Assembly (NCBI RefSeq): GCF_026341825.1
Contig: NZ_JAPENY010000002.1
Span: forward strand, 1,397,001-1,461,000
DNA from: Streptomyces sp. NBC_00620
GTDB lineage: Bacteria; Actinomycetota; Actinomycetes; Streptomycetales; Streptomycetaceae
Reading direction: 5' to 3'
Length of the DNA stretch: 64,000 nucleotides
The notes below the pieces were generated by a model. It did no database searches. It saw only the letters and a program-made list of their open reading frames with translations, and was not told the origin of the DNA. Of the stretch, positions 31,173 through 38,334 are shown piece after piece. Position 1 is the first letter of the stretch, and every line of letters starts with the position of its first letter. A program made the position numbers and the translations under genes.

Positions 31173-32612
31173 TTAAATCCTGTTGGCGGTGCCGGTACTC
31201 CAGATACCGCCGTTGCTGCCGTACACGACGAGGTTGCCGTCGTTCTGAAGCAGCAACTTGTGCGGGCCGGGGCCACCAAGTCCGGTAGACCAGATGGCAC
31301 CGTGTGCGTAGAGCACGAGGTTGGCGTCACCCTGCTGAAGCAGGCCCTCGACGCCACTGCGGCCACCGGTACCGGTTGACCAGATGACACGCTTGCCCGG
31401 GGCCCAGAGAACGAGGTTGCCATCGCTCTGCATGAAGAGGGTGTAGCGGAAGTCGGCCGACCTCATGTACTGGCCGGGACGAAGCCACTGGTTGTCGGTG
31501 AGCTGAGCGCTCCCGATGTAGCTGCCGCCGGTGGTGCCTTGTCCGGTGCCGGTACTCCACATCGCCCCGGCGTTGGAGTTGTAGGCAACGAGGTTGCCGT
31601 CTTCCTGCATCTTCAGAGAAGCGCCCCCTGAAGAGCTCGTATTGGTGGCCCAGATGGGGCCAACGCCGTTCTTGCCGTACAGCACGACGTTGCCGTCCGC
31701 CTGAGCGAGAAGGCAGTCCACTGACCGCCCACTTGTTCCGCTCGACCAGATCGGCACGTACCCGGGGCCGTAGGCCACGAGGTTGCCATCACCCTGGAGT
31801 GCGAGTACGAAGCGTCCGTCGATGGACGTGAGGTACTGGTTGGGGTACATCTTCTGGCCGGGCGTCAGTACGTCGCGGCCGAGTGAGGCCATGGTGGAGG
31901 CGCTGCCGCCTGTTACCGGGATGGCACTTGCGGCGGTGGCCCGTGAAAGGTCGCCGCTCATGATGCCGAGGGCCGGTGAGACGGTGTCGGCCAAGCCGGA
32001 AGCGCGTTCGTTGCTGCACGACTCGAACCACACCTTGATGTCCTGCGGGGCAGCGGGTGAGGTTATTGCCGCGATGTTCAGGGCCCCTGCGTTCTGAGCG
32101 AGCCTAAGGAACTGACTCATGCGGTCGAGGAACGGGTGTGTACTGTCCGGCGGAACAGTAAGGCCGAGGCACATATCGTGCTGAAGCGCAGACTGCGCTA
32201 CAGCTGAGACATTGCAATCCGTGAGGTACCTGCACAGGATGCCGCCTACAGACGCAGCGGTCACTATCCGTCCGACGGTTACGTTGGCGACTACGGCTGC
32301 GCTGATCTCGGGGGCTAGGAAAAGCCCGACAATGCCTGAGGCTAGCCCGGCGTTCTTATTGACAACCTTCCACGTGGCATCGCGGCCGTAGCGGATTTCG
32401 AGGCCGTTCGGTCCGATGTAGGACTCCATTGAGCGGTCGGCGTTGTATGCCGGTATGCCGCTGGCATTCCCCGGCAATCCGACATTGACCAACTGGTCGG
32501 CAATGCACGCGGAGTCGCACAGAGTGGCGGCGTGGGCCGAACCGACTGTCGGTACGATCATGAACAAGCTCACAAGAGCCGCCACGATGTACTTGATGAC
32601 ACGGCGATGCAT
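31173..32612 (-). CDS. secreted protein with two bulb-type (mannose-binding) lectin domains
   Basis: 479 aa. The start at 32612 has GGGAGG ideally placed. A Sec signal (RRVIKYIVAALVSLFMIVPT then SAHAA cleavage) leads to a 200-residue N-terminal domain with several cysteines and no recognised family. Two B-lectin repeats follow, with six Q-x-D-x-N-x-V-x-Y/W motifs starting at residues 273, 304, 336 and 395, 427, 456. Tandem domains of this kind define lectin-like bacteriocins, and they also occur in sugar-binding exoproteins. It has a strong promoter with two operator palindromes. The small membrane gene upstream could be immunity; killing activity is inferred. Confidence 0.82.
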   Translation of the reverse strand: MHRRVIKYIVAALVSLFMIVPTVGSAHAATLCDSACIADQLVNVGLPGNASGIPAYNADRSMESYIGPNGLEIRYGRDATWKVVNKNAGLASGIVGLFLAPEISAAVVANVTVGRIVTAASVGGILCRYLTDCNVSAVAQSALQHDMCLGLTVPPDSTHPFLDRMSQFLRLAQNAGALNIAAITSPAAPQDIKVWFESCSNERASGLADTVSPALGIMSGDLSRATAASAIPVTGGSASTMASLGRDVLTPGQKMYPNQYLTSIDGRFVLALQGDGNLVAYGPGYVPIWSSGTSGRSVDCLLAQADGNVVLYGKNGVGPIWATNTSSSGGASLKMQEDGNLVAYNSNAGAMWSTGTGQGTTGGSYIGSAQLTDNQWLRPGQYMRSADFRYTLFMQSDGNLVLWAPGKRVIWSTGTGGRSGVEGLLQQGDANLVLYAHGAIWSTGLGGPGPHKLLLQNDGNLVVYGSNGGIWSTGTANRI

Positions 32613-32631
32613 AAGCACCTCCCGAGTGTCG

Positions 32632-32710
32632 GAATTCAAGAGGATTTCTCTTGAATTCGAGGGAATTTCCCTCGGGTGGGTATTATGGGCCGCTATTGCC
32701 GTTTAGTCAA
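32632..32710 (-). promoter_or_regulatory. strong promoter with two operator palindromes for the lectin gene
   Basis: Minus strand TTGACT (32705-32710), 17-bp spacer, CATAAT (32682-32687). Just downstream, CGAGGGAA-T-TTCCCTCG (32658-32674) and GAATTCAAGAG-N5-CTCTTGAATTC (32632-32658) lie over the expected start site and leader. This is the layout of a tightly repressed gene. Confidence 0.75.
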
Positions 32711-32758
32711 TAGTTTTAATTTCTCCGCATCGCTTTGTGCCCTGCATTGGGTTGCCAG

Positions 32759-33145
32759 TCACCTTCGATTTAACCGTGGGTCGGTTAGGTGAATCAGTGA
32801 TACTAGCCCCAGCGATACGGCAAGCCACAACCACTCGGCCGCCTCGCCCCGACTCGTCCAGAGTTTCAGGGTAGAAATCACCAGTGCGCCGGATACGAAC
32901 AGAGGCATGAAGATAGCTGCCGCAAGCGAAGCCGAGGATGGGCGCTTGGTGCTTTTTAGCTCTCGATATAGATCATCACTAGAACGCACGACTAATAACA
33001 GCAGCACGGCGAAACCAAGCGGATCAAGAAGATGTTTGATCTCAAAAACTATTCCGCCAAACCAGAAAAGCACAAAGAGTATGTACCACAGCACTCGATG
33101 AGTGCGGGCGTTGAATTCGACATTAGGGAGTAGGTGGAGTTTCAT
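32759..33145 (-). CDS. four-helix membrane protein upstream of the lectin gene, possible immunity
   Basis: 128 aa with about four hydrophobic segments (VLWYILFVLFWFGGIVFEI, DPLGFAVLLLLVV, ASLAAAIFMPLFVSGALVIS, WLWLAVSLGLVSLIHL). No family recognised. It is on the same strand and directly upstream of the lectin gene, which has its own promoter in the gap. A short polytopic protein next to a secreted antagonist is a common immunity arrangement; this is inference from position only. No ribosome site is obvious. Confidence 0.6.
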   Translation of the reverse strand: MKLHLLPNVEFNARTHRVLWYILFVLFWFGGIVFEIKHLLDPLGFAVLLLLVVRSSDDLYRELKSTKRPSSASLAAAIFMPLFVSGALVISTLKLWTSRGEAAEWLWLAVSLGLVSLIHLTDPRLNRR

Positions 33146-33344
33146 ATAAGTACGGCTATATTAACACGAATTACCGCAAATGAAATTCCATGGCCTTTAT
33201 TGAGAACCGGGGAAGTAGTAGAAACCGTGGCGGCAGTCGCCACGTTGCCAGGGACTTACCACCCACTCCCGCCGTAGTGCCGGACAGTGGAAACCATGCA
33301 GACCACCACACACCTACTCCCCAACGTCGCCGCCCAGTTCGTGG
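33146..33344. other. intergenic region near the integrase 3' side
   Basis: About 200 bp, no supported gene. It contains CGTGGCG-N5-CGCCACG (33226-33244), whose arm resembles the ACGTGGCG of the predicted attP left arm; a directionality-factor or integrase accessory site is possible. Confidence 0.35.
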
Positions 33345-33536
33345 GTGGCGCTTCTGTCCGCCGACCTTGATATAGCCGCCTGGGCTCGCCGCTCCCGCAC
33401 CGACCAGGGACTACCCGAGAAGGTTCAAGACCCGGACACGATTGCGGCCCTGGCTAACCTCGTCCGCATCGCACTGGATACGGAAGAAGCCCGCCAGGGC
33501 CGCGATGAAGCGTGGAGCGTTACACCTTCCACTTGA
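33345..33536 (+). CDS. small hypothetical protein converging on the integrase
   Basis: 63 aa from a GTG without a clear ribosome site (MALLSADLDIAAWARRSRTD, then PDTIAALANLVRIALDTEEA). It resembles short helical proteins often seen in Streptomyces, with a conserved DP-T-AALA-LV pattern. It overlaps the 3' end of the integrase by 17 nt, tail to tail. Being next to an integrase it could be a recombination directionality factor, but nothing in the sequence proves this. Confidence 0.5.
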   Translation: MALLSADLDIAAWARRSRTDQGLPEKVQDPDTIAALANLVRIALDTEEARQGRDEAWSVTPST

Positions 33537-34992
33537 TCTCTATGTACTCCGGGTTGAACTTGTAGCCGCGCCACATGCCGCGCCCGGACGTTGCGGGGTG
33601 CACTATGACGCGCTCAACTACCAGCCCCACGACGGCACTCCGCCAGGCCAAACCGGCCGTTGCCCAGGCTTCCCGCAACGTCTGATCTGCCGGGATGAGT
33701 GCCAACGTCTGAGCGTCTTGGTACTCGCTGAGTGCTTCCCGCGCTTCGTCTACGGCGGCGGTAGCAATGCCCTTGGCTAGGGCGAACTCTTCCCGCGTGA
33801 GCAGGTCGTTGGCGTAGTCGGTGACGAGCGACTTTTGTTTGGCCTTGCGCCGCTCGAACTCCGTCACCAACGCCCGTACCGTCGTCTCGTCCGCTGGTGG
33901 GGCGAGGGTGACAGCCACCCTCGGGTCGTCGAAGACGTGCAAGACGGCTTCTGTGACCAGGAGTTCGAGCGGGTCGGCGGCACGGTACAACTTGCCGCAC
34001 CCAATAGTGCCGCCGTGGCCGTCCCCCGCTTGGCAGCGGTAGCGACGTTGGGCCACACGGTCTTTCTCGGCCGTCCGGCCAGCACCCGTCATCTTGCTAC
34101 CGCACCGGCCGCAGTAGGCCGCCCCGGTAAGCACGTACTTGCGCGCGGGCTTCCCCTTGCGGGTACCCCGCGAAGCGGCGGCCGTCCGGCGGGCTTCCAT
34201 CTGGTCGTACTGCTCACGGGTGAGGATGGCAGGCCAGACCGCCGGGTACTCCACCCCGTTGTACTCACGTACCCCGATGTAGCGCTTTTTGAGGAGTATT
34301 CGAGACAGGTTTTCCGTGCGCCAGAGCAACCCTTGGGCGCTGGGGACGCCCCGGGCGTTGAGGTCGCGCACGATGTCACTGACGGTTTCGCCGCTGATGT
34401 AGCGCTTGGCGCACTCCCGCACGATGGCGGCTTCGCACTCTCGGAGCGTCTTGCCGTCCGACTCGTAGCCATACGGTCGCTTGCCGCCGTGGTTCTTGCC
34501 TTGTTGGGCGTTCTTCTTCTGCTTGCGCTTCACCCGCTTGGAGATGCGGGCGGCTTCCAACATGGCGTTGTTCACGGCGTTGATGGCAGCGTGTACGCCC
34601 TCCTCTGTTGAGAGGTCGTAGCAGATGCCGTCCGTGGTTTGGATGCGCCGGAGTGCTGTTGTCTCCGCCATGCGGATGAGGGACAGCAACTCTTCCAGCC
34701 GCCGGTACAGGCGGGGTACCTCAGTGATGAGGATGTTGTTGACGCGGCCGGACTTGACGGCCATGAGAAGGCGCTCGTAATCCGGGCGCGGCTTCTTGCT
34801 GAACTTGGATGCACCGATGTCGTTGTCGGAGTAGGTACCGACTACCGGCCAACGGTTGTCGTTGGCGTAGTCCTGGCACTCCGCGATTTGGATGCGGACG
34901 TTTTCACTCTCACCGCTGCGATCTTCACTGAGTCGCGCATAGATGGCGGTGTTGAGGAAAGATACGGGTACTTCGGCTAGTAGGGTCGGCAT
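33520..34992 (-). CDS. int: large serine recombinase (integrase)
   Basis: 490 aa from the ATG at 34992 (GGGAGC upstream, TACAAT -10-like box before it). The N-terminal resolvase domain starts with the catalytic serine Ser22 in AIYARLSEDRSG. The recombinase domain has GKRPYGYESDGKTL and DLNARGVPSAQG. The zinc ribbon has CGRCGSKMTG and a later CQAGDGHGGTIGCGK. A coiled-coil follows before the C-terminus. It catalyses attP x attB recombination via a dinucleotide core. Its gene lies 145 bp from attR, as usual for these elements. Confidence 0.95.
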   Translation of the reverse strand: MPTLLAEVPVSFLNTAIYARLSEDRSGESENVRIQIAECQDYANDNRWPVVGTYSDNDIGASKFSKKPRPDYERLLMAVKSGRVNNILITEVPRLYRRLEELLSLIRMAETTALRRIQTTDGICYDLSTEEGVHAAINAVNNAMLEAARISKRVKRKQKKNAQQGKNHGGKRPYGYESDGKTLRECEAAIVRECAKRYISGETVSDIVRDLNARGVPSAQGLLWRTENLSRILLKKRYIGVREYNGVEYPAVWPAILTREQYDQMEARRTAAASRGTRKGKPARKYVLTGAAYCGRCGSKMTGAGRTAEKDRVAQRRYRCQAGDGHGGTIGCGKLYRAADPLELLVTEAVLHVFDDPRVAVTLAPPADETTVRALVTEFERRKAKQKSLVTDYANDLLTREEFALAKGIATAAVDEAREALSEYQDAQTLALIPADQTLREAWATAGLAWRSAVVGLVVERVIVHPATSGRGMWRGYKFNPEYIEIKWKV

Positions 34993-35124
34993 GGGTGGGT
35001 GCTCCCTATTGTACGGATTCGGGAGCGTTCGCCTAGATGTGCATTTCGGTGCAAAAGCCGCGCTCTGACCTCCTGTTGAGCCTCGCACCTGCCGTGATCT
35101 GCTCCCCGCGCTGGGGTGCTTTGG

Positions 35125-35148
35125 CTATACGTGGCGAAGCCGATGGAC
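35125..35148. other. attR junction of the integrated element
   Basis: Element side CTATACGTGGCG (35125-35136), core AA (35137-35138), chromosomal side GCCGATGGAC that continues the EF-Tu frame. With attL it predicts attP CTATACGTGGCG-AA-CGCCATGGTTAG (9 of 12 symmetric positions) and attB GACCTTCGGC-AA-GCCGATGGAC (8 of 10). Confidence 0.8.
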
Positions 35149-35526
35149 GAGGCGCAGGCCGGGGACAACGTGGCGCTGCTGCTGCGTGGGGTGCCCCGCG
35201 ACGCGGTTCGGCGCGGGCACATCGTCGCCGCGCCCGGCAGTGTCGTACCCAGTCGCCGGTTCTCGGCGCAGGTGTACGTGCTGTCGGCGCGGGAGGGTGG
35301 ACGTACGACGCCCGTGGCCACCGGGTACCGGCCGCAGTTCTACATCCGTACCGCGGATGTGGTCGGCGACGTCGACCTCGGTGAGATCGCCGTTGCCCGG
35401 CCCGGTGACACCGTCACGATGGCGGTGGAGCTCGGGCGGGATGTTCCGCTGGAGCCCGGTTTGGGGTTCGCGATCCGTGAAGGGGGTCGGACCGTGGGGG
35501 CGGGGACGGTGACGTCGGTCGGCTGA
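35139..35526 (+). pseudogene. tuf: tuf (EF-Tu) 3' portion
   Basis: Encodes residues from K261 onward: PMDEAQAGDNVALLLRGVPRD, the rest of domain 2 and all of domain 3 with RPQFYIRTADVVG and the usual C-terminus ending GAGTVTSVG. An ATG in the element (35116) could open a frame here but would make only a domain 2/3 fragment. Joined to 10202-10983 through the AA core it gives an intact 389-aa EF-Tu, so excision would restore the gene. Confidence 0.93.
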
Positions 35527-35604
35527 CGGGGTTCGGGTGCCTGCCCGGGAGGGCGGGCCCCCGCTCTCCCGTACCCGGGGTGGGGGGGGGCGGGGTCGTG
35601 GGTT

Positions 35605-35700
35605 TTCGCCCCCTCCGCCCCTGCCCGTCCCGTACCTGGGGGCTCCGCCCCCAGACCCCCGGTCGCCCGAAGGGCTCGTCCTCAAACGCCGGACCGGCTA
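35605..35700. repeat. Streptomyces intergenic repeat with hairpin
   Basis: A GC-rich block containing CTGGGGGC-TCC-GCCCCCAG (35636-35654) and then GGGCTCGTCCTCAAACGCCG, sequence I recognise as recurring between genes in many Streptomyces. Preceded by a G9 tract. It lies after the tuf 3' end and may serve as its terminator. Confidence 0.6.
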
Positions 35701-35750
35701 AGAGATCTCCCCCGGCCGGAGCTGATGGAGCATGGCGGCACAATGGACCC

Positions 35751-36599
35751 GTGGACGACGAGCCGATACCCGTGACGCGGGACGTGGATCACGGGACCGC
35801 CAAGCTGATGCCGGATGTCGACCGGAAGCGGGCGTGGCTGCTGACGGTGGACGGGGCGCCGCAGTCGTACGTCGATCTGGACGCGCCCACGCATCTGGAG
35901 TTCGAGTACGCGCGGCGGCTCGGGCATGTGGTGGACACGGTCACGGAACCGGGGCTGGCGCTGGACGTGCTGCATCTCGGCGGAGGCGCGCTGACACTGC
36001 CCCGCTATGTGACCGCGACGCGGCCCGGGTCGAGGCAGGACGTGGTGGAGGCCGACCTCGGCCTCCTCACCCTCGTTGCCGAGCATCTGCCCGTGCCCGA
36101 CGGCTCGGGAATCGCGCTGCACGGTGCGGACGCCCGCGCCTGGATCGAGGACGCCGTACCAGACTCCGTCGACATCGTGATCGCGGACGTCTTCGGCGGC
36201 TCGCGCGTCCCGGCGCATCTGACCTCCGTGGCGTACGCGCGGGCGGCCGAGCGGGTCCTACGTGCCGACGGCGTCTACCTCGCGAACCTCGCCGACGCCG
36301 CGCCCTTCGCCTTCCTGCGCTCCCAACTCGCCACGTTCGCGGCGGTGTTCGAGGAGCTGGCCCTGATCGCCGAACCGGGCGTGCTGCGCGGCCGCCGCTT
36401 CGGCAACGCGGTGCTCGTGGCCTCCCACCGTCCCCTCGACACGGCGACCCTCGCCCGCCGCACCGCCTCCGACGCCTTTCCCGCGCGTGTCGAACACGGC
36501 CCCGCACTGCGGGAGTTCATCGGCAAGGCGCAGCCCGTACGGGACGAGAACGCGGTCCCCTCACCCGAGCCGCCCGACGGCGCCTTCAGCATCGGCTGA
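35751..36599 (+). CDS. spermidine synthase-like methyltransferase-fold protein
   Basis: 282 aa from a GTG placed 6 nt after CACAAT, hence probably leaderless. Rossmann methyltransferase features are LDVLHLGGGALTLPRYV (motif I), VVEADLGLL (motif II) and DIVIADVFGGSRVP. It belongs to the soluble spermidine-synthase-related family found in actinobacteria. The usual polyamine synthase catalytic loop is not obvious, so the substrate is uncertain. No polyamine genes are nearby. Confidence 0.82.
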   Translation: MDDEPIPVTRDVDHGTAKLMPDVDRKRAWLLTVDGAPQSYVDLDAPTHLEFEYARRLGHVVDTVTEPGLALDVLHLGGGALTLPRYVTATRPGSRQDVVEADLGLLTLVAEHLPVPDGSGIALHGADARAWIEDAVPDSVDIVIADVFGGSRVPAHLTSVAYARAAERVLRADGVYLANLADAAPFAFLRSQLATFAAVFEELALIAEPGVLRGRRFGNAVLVASHRPLDTATLARRTASDAFPARVEHGPALREFIGKAQPVRDENAVPSPEPPDGAFSIG

Positions 36600-36677
36600 C
36601 CCCGGCACCCGGTTCGGCGTGGATGTCACCTGCGCCAGCGGCTTCGTCCGCCACGCGCAGTCGACGCACCGACGGAG

Positions 36678-37088
36678 TCAGCCGTCCAGCTCAACCAGCA
36701 AGCCACGAATGCGCCGTTCGATCTCGTCGCGGATCGGACGGACGGAGGCGACCCCCTGCCCGGCTGGGTCGTCGAGCTGCCAGTCGAGGTAGCGCTTACC
36801 GGGAAAGACCGGGCAGGTGTCGCCGCACCCCATGGTGATCACCACGTCGGAGGCCTGCACGGCCTCGACGGTCAGGACCTTCGGCGTCTCGGCGGAGATG
36901 TCGACGCCTACTTCCTTCATCGCCTCGACGACCGCCGGGTTGACTGTGTCGGCGGGGGCGGAGCCGGCCGAGCGGACTTCGACCTTGTCGCCGGCGAGAT
37001 GGGTGAGGAATGCGGCAGCCATCTGCGACCGCCCTGCGTTGTGAACGCAGACGAACAGTACGGATGGACGCGGGGCGGGAGTGCTCAT
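36678..37088 (-). CDS. arsC: arsenate reductase ArsC (thioredoxin-coupled type)
   Basis: 136 aa. The P-loop CVHNAGR (Cys14-X5-Arg20) is that of low-molecular-weight phosphatase-like ArsC, and Cys88 and Cys92 in MGCGDTCP complete the disulfide relay. It reduces arsenate to arsenite using thioredoxin or mycothiol. It is the last gene of the minus-strand arsR-aquaporin-arsC unit, 26 bp after the aquaporin gene. Cytoplasmic. Confidence 0.92.
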   Translation of the reverse strand: MSTPAPRPSVLFVCVHNAGRSQMAAAFLTHLAGDKVEVRSAGSAPADTVNPAVVEAMKEVGVDISAETPKVLTVEAVQASDVVITMGCGDTCPVFPGKRYLDWQLDDPAGQGVASVRPIRDEIERRIRGLLVELDG

Positions 37089-37114
37089 GGCGGGTGTCTT
37101 TCCGGTCAGGGTGT

Positions 37115-37858
37115 TCAGCGGGCGGAGGGGGCGGCGAGTTCGGTCTCACCGCGAGGAACGACGACGTCGGTTTCAGCGGGAGCCGGTCGGCCGAACACCG
37201 CCACCATCAGGCCCAGGCCGACCGCGGCCCCGACCAGTTGGGCAGCGATGAACGAGGTGACGGAGGCCGGGGCGATCCCCGCGAACGTGTCGCTGAAAGC
37301 CCGGCCGATCGTCACCGCCGGGTTGGCGAACGACGTGGACGAGGTGAACCAGTACGCGGCGCCGATGTAGGAGGCCACCGCGACCGGCGTGAAGGTGACG
37401 CGATCGGTCCGGGCCAGACCGAAGATCAGCAGGATGAGCCCAGCGGTCGCAACGATCTCGCCCAGCCACAGGTGGCCGGCGGAGCGGTCGTGCGCGGACC
37501 ACTTCACCAACGGTTCGGCGAACATCGCATTGGCCAGCACAGCGCCGCTGATCGCCCCCGCGATCTGAGCAGGGACGTAGACGGCCACATCCCGCGCGCT
37601 GAGGCCGTCGCCACGTCCGCGCCCGACGAACCAAGCGGCAAGCGTGACGACCGGGTTGAAGTGGGCGCCGGAAACCGGCCCGAGCAGCGTGATCAGCACG
37701 CCCAGGCCGAAGACGGTGGCGAGCGAGTTGGCGAGCAGCTGCACTCCGACGTCCTGTGACAGCTCGGTCGCCTGGATGCCGGAGCCGACCACCACCGCGA
37801 CCAGCGCGGCCGTCCCCACCGCCTCAGCCGCGGCACGCCGTCCCAGCGAGGCACTCAC
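37115..37858 (-). CDS. MIP/aquaporin family channel in the ars operon
   Basis: 247 aa, six membrane helices. The two pore motifs are HFNPVVT (NPV variant) and FANPAVT (canonical). Aquaporins in ars operons (AqpS type) let arsenite leave the cell down its gradient after reduction by ArsC. It is coupled to arsR by an ATGA overlap. No Acr3 or ArsB pump is present in this cluster, so the channel may be the efflux route. Confidence 0.9.
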   Translation of the reverse strand: MSASLGRRAAAEAVGTAALVAVVVGSGIQATELSQDVGVQLLANSLATVFGLGVLITLLGPVSGAHFNPVVTLAAWFVGRGRGDGLSARDVAVYVPAQIAGAISGAVLANAMFAEPLVKWSAHDRSAGHLWLGEIVATAGLILLIFGLARTDRVTFTPVAVASYIGAAYWFTSSTSFANPAVTIGRAFSDTFAGIAPASVTSFIAAQLVGAAVGLGLMVAVFGRPAPAETDVVVPRGETELAAPSAR

Positions 37859-38232
37859 GCGGGCGCCCCGGCGGGCTGAGGAGCTGTCAAGAACGCACCC
37901 AAGCGGTCCAGGACACCTGGCAGCGCCCAGTAGTAGACCCAGGTCCCACGGCGCTCGCAGTCGATGATTCCGGCCTGGCGCAGCAGCTTGAGGTGATGGG
38001 AGATCGTCGGCTGAGACAGCTCGAACGCAGGCGTCAGCTCACACACGCACACCTCGCCGCCCTCCCGCGAAGCGATCATCGACAGCAGTCGCAGCCGTAC
38101 GGGATCGCCCAGGGCCTTGAACACCTTCGCCAGCTCGGTGGCCTGCCCCTCATCGAGGGGCGCGGTGGCCAGCGCCTGGCAGCAGCCGCCGTCCGTGCCC
38201 TGGCCGAGCACCTCAAGTTCTTGTTTCGACAT
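37855..38232 (-). CDS. arsR: ArsR family arsenic-responsive repressor
   Basis: 125 aa winged helix: KVFKALGDPVRLRLLSMIAS, then ELSQPTISHHLKLLRQAGII and the wing RRGTWVYYWAL. Candidate As(III) ligands are Cys62 and Cys64 in CVCEL at the helix-3 position, with Cys17-Cys18 near the N-terminus. It heads the arsR-aqp-arsC operon and is divergent from arsM. The dyad at 38242-38288 fits its operator, so arsenite would derepress both units. Confidence 0.92.
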   Translation of the reverse strand: MSKQELEVLGQGTDGGCCQALATAPLDEGQATELAKVFKALGDPVRLRLLSMIASREGGEVCVCELTPAFELSQPTISHHLKLLRQAGIIDCERRGTWVYYWALPGVLDRLGAFLTAPQPAGAPA

Positions 38233-38241
38233 TCCTCTATG

Positions 38242-38288
38242 TTGACGTTTTTCGATTCAAGGCGCAAGGTTGCATCGACGAACGTCAA
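38242..38288. promoter_or_regulatory. ArsR operator dyad between arsR and arsM
   Basis: TTGACGTTTTTCGATTCAA (38242-38260) and, inverted, TTGACGTTCGTCGATGCAA (complement of 38270-38288) agree at 16 of 19 positions. TTGA...TCGAT..AA is the classic ArsR-type pattern. One half site faces each divergent promoter. Confidence 0.75.
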
Positions 38289-38334
38289 TACAGGCCGCTC
38301 GGGCCTTGCCAGGCCCGTCATCCAGGAGTGAGTC

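Larger units (their letters stand above)
10984..35138. mobile_element. 24.2-kb serine-integrase element inserted in tuf (ICE/plasmid-like)
   Basis: The boundaries are set by the two halves of tuf: removing this interval restores a continuous 389-codon EF-Tu. Contents are a large serine integrase next to the right end, a VirD4-like coupling ATPase, a replication-relaxation family protein, a DUF2637 membrane protein, hicBA, ParA/ParB-like genes, regulators and cargo. Base and codon use is less GC-rich than the flanks in many genes, especially 11.4-13.0 kb and 28.5-33.2 kb. No VirB4, relaxase of a classical MOB family or FtsK-like TraB was found, so it is best described as an integrative mobilizable or unusual conjugative element with a plasmid-like partition module. 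Confidence 0.92.

Noticed and set aside
10984..35138. tRNA-gene attachment site
   Set aside because: No tRNA-like sequence at either junction; the split tuf frame explains both ends.
35560..35605. G-rich tract as a regulatory G-quadruplex
   Set aside because: Homopolymer G runs occur in Streptomyces intergenic DNA; no associated promoter or gene function to support it.
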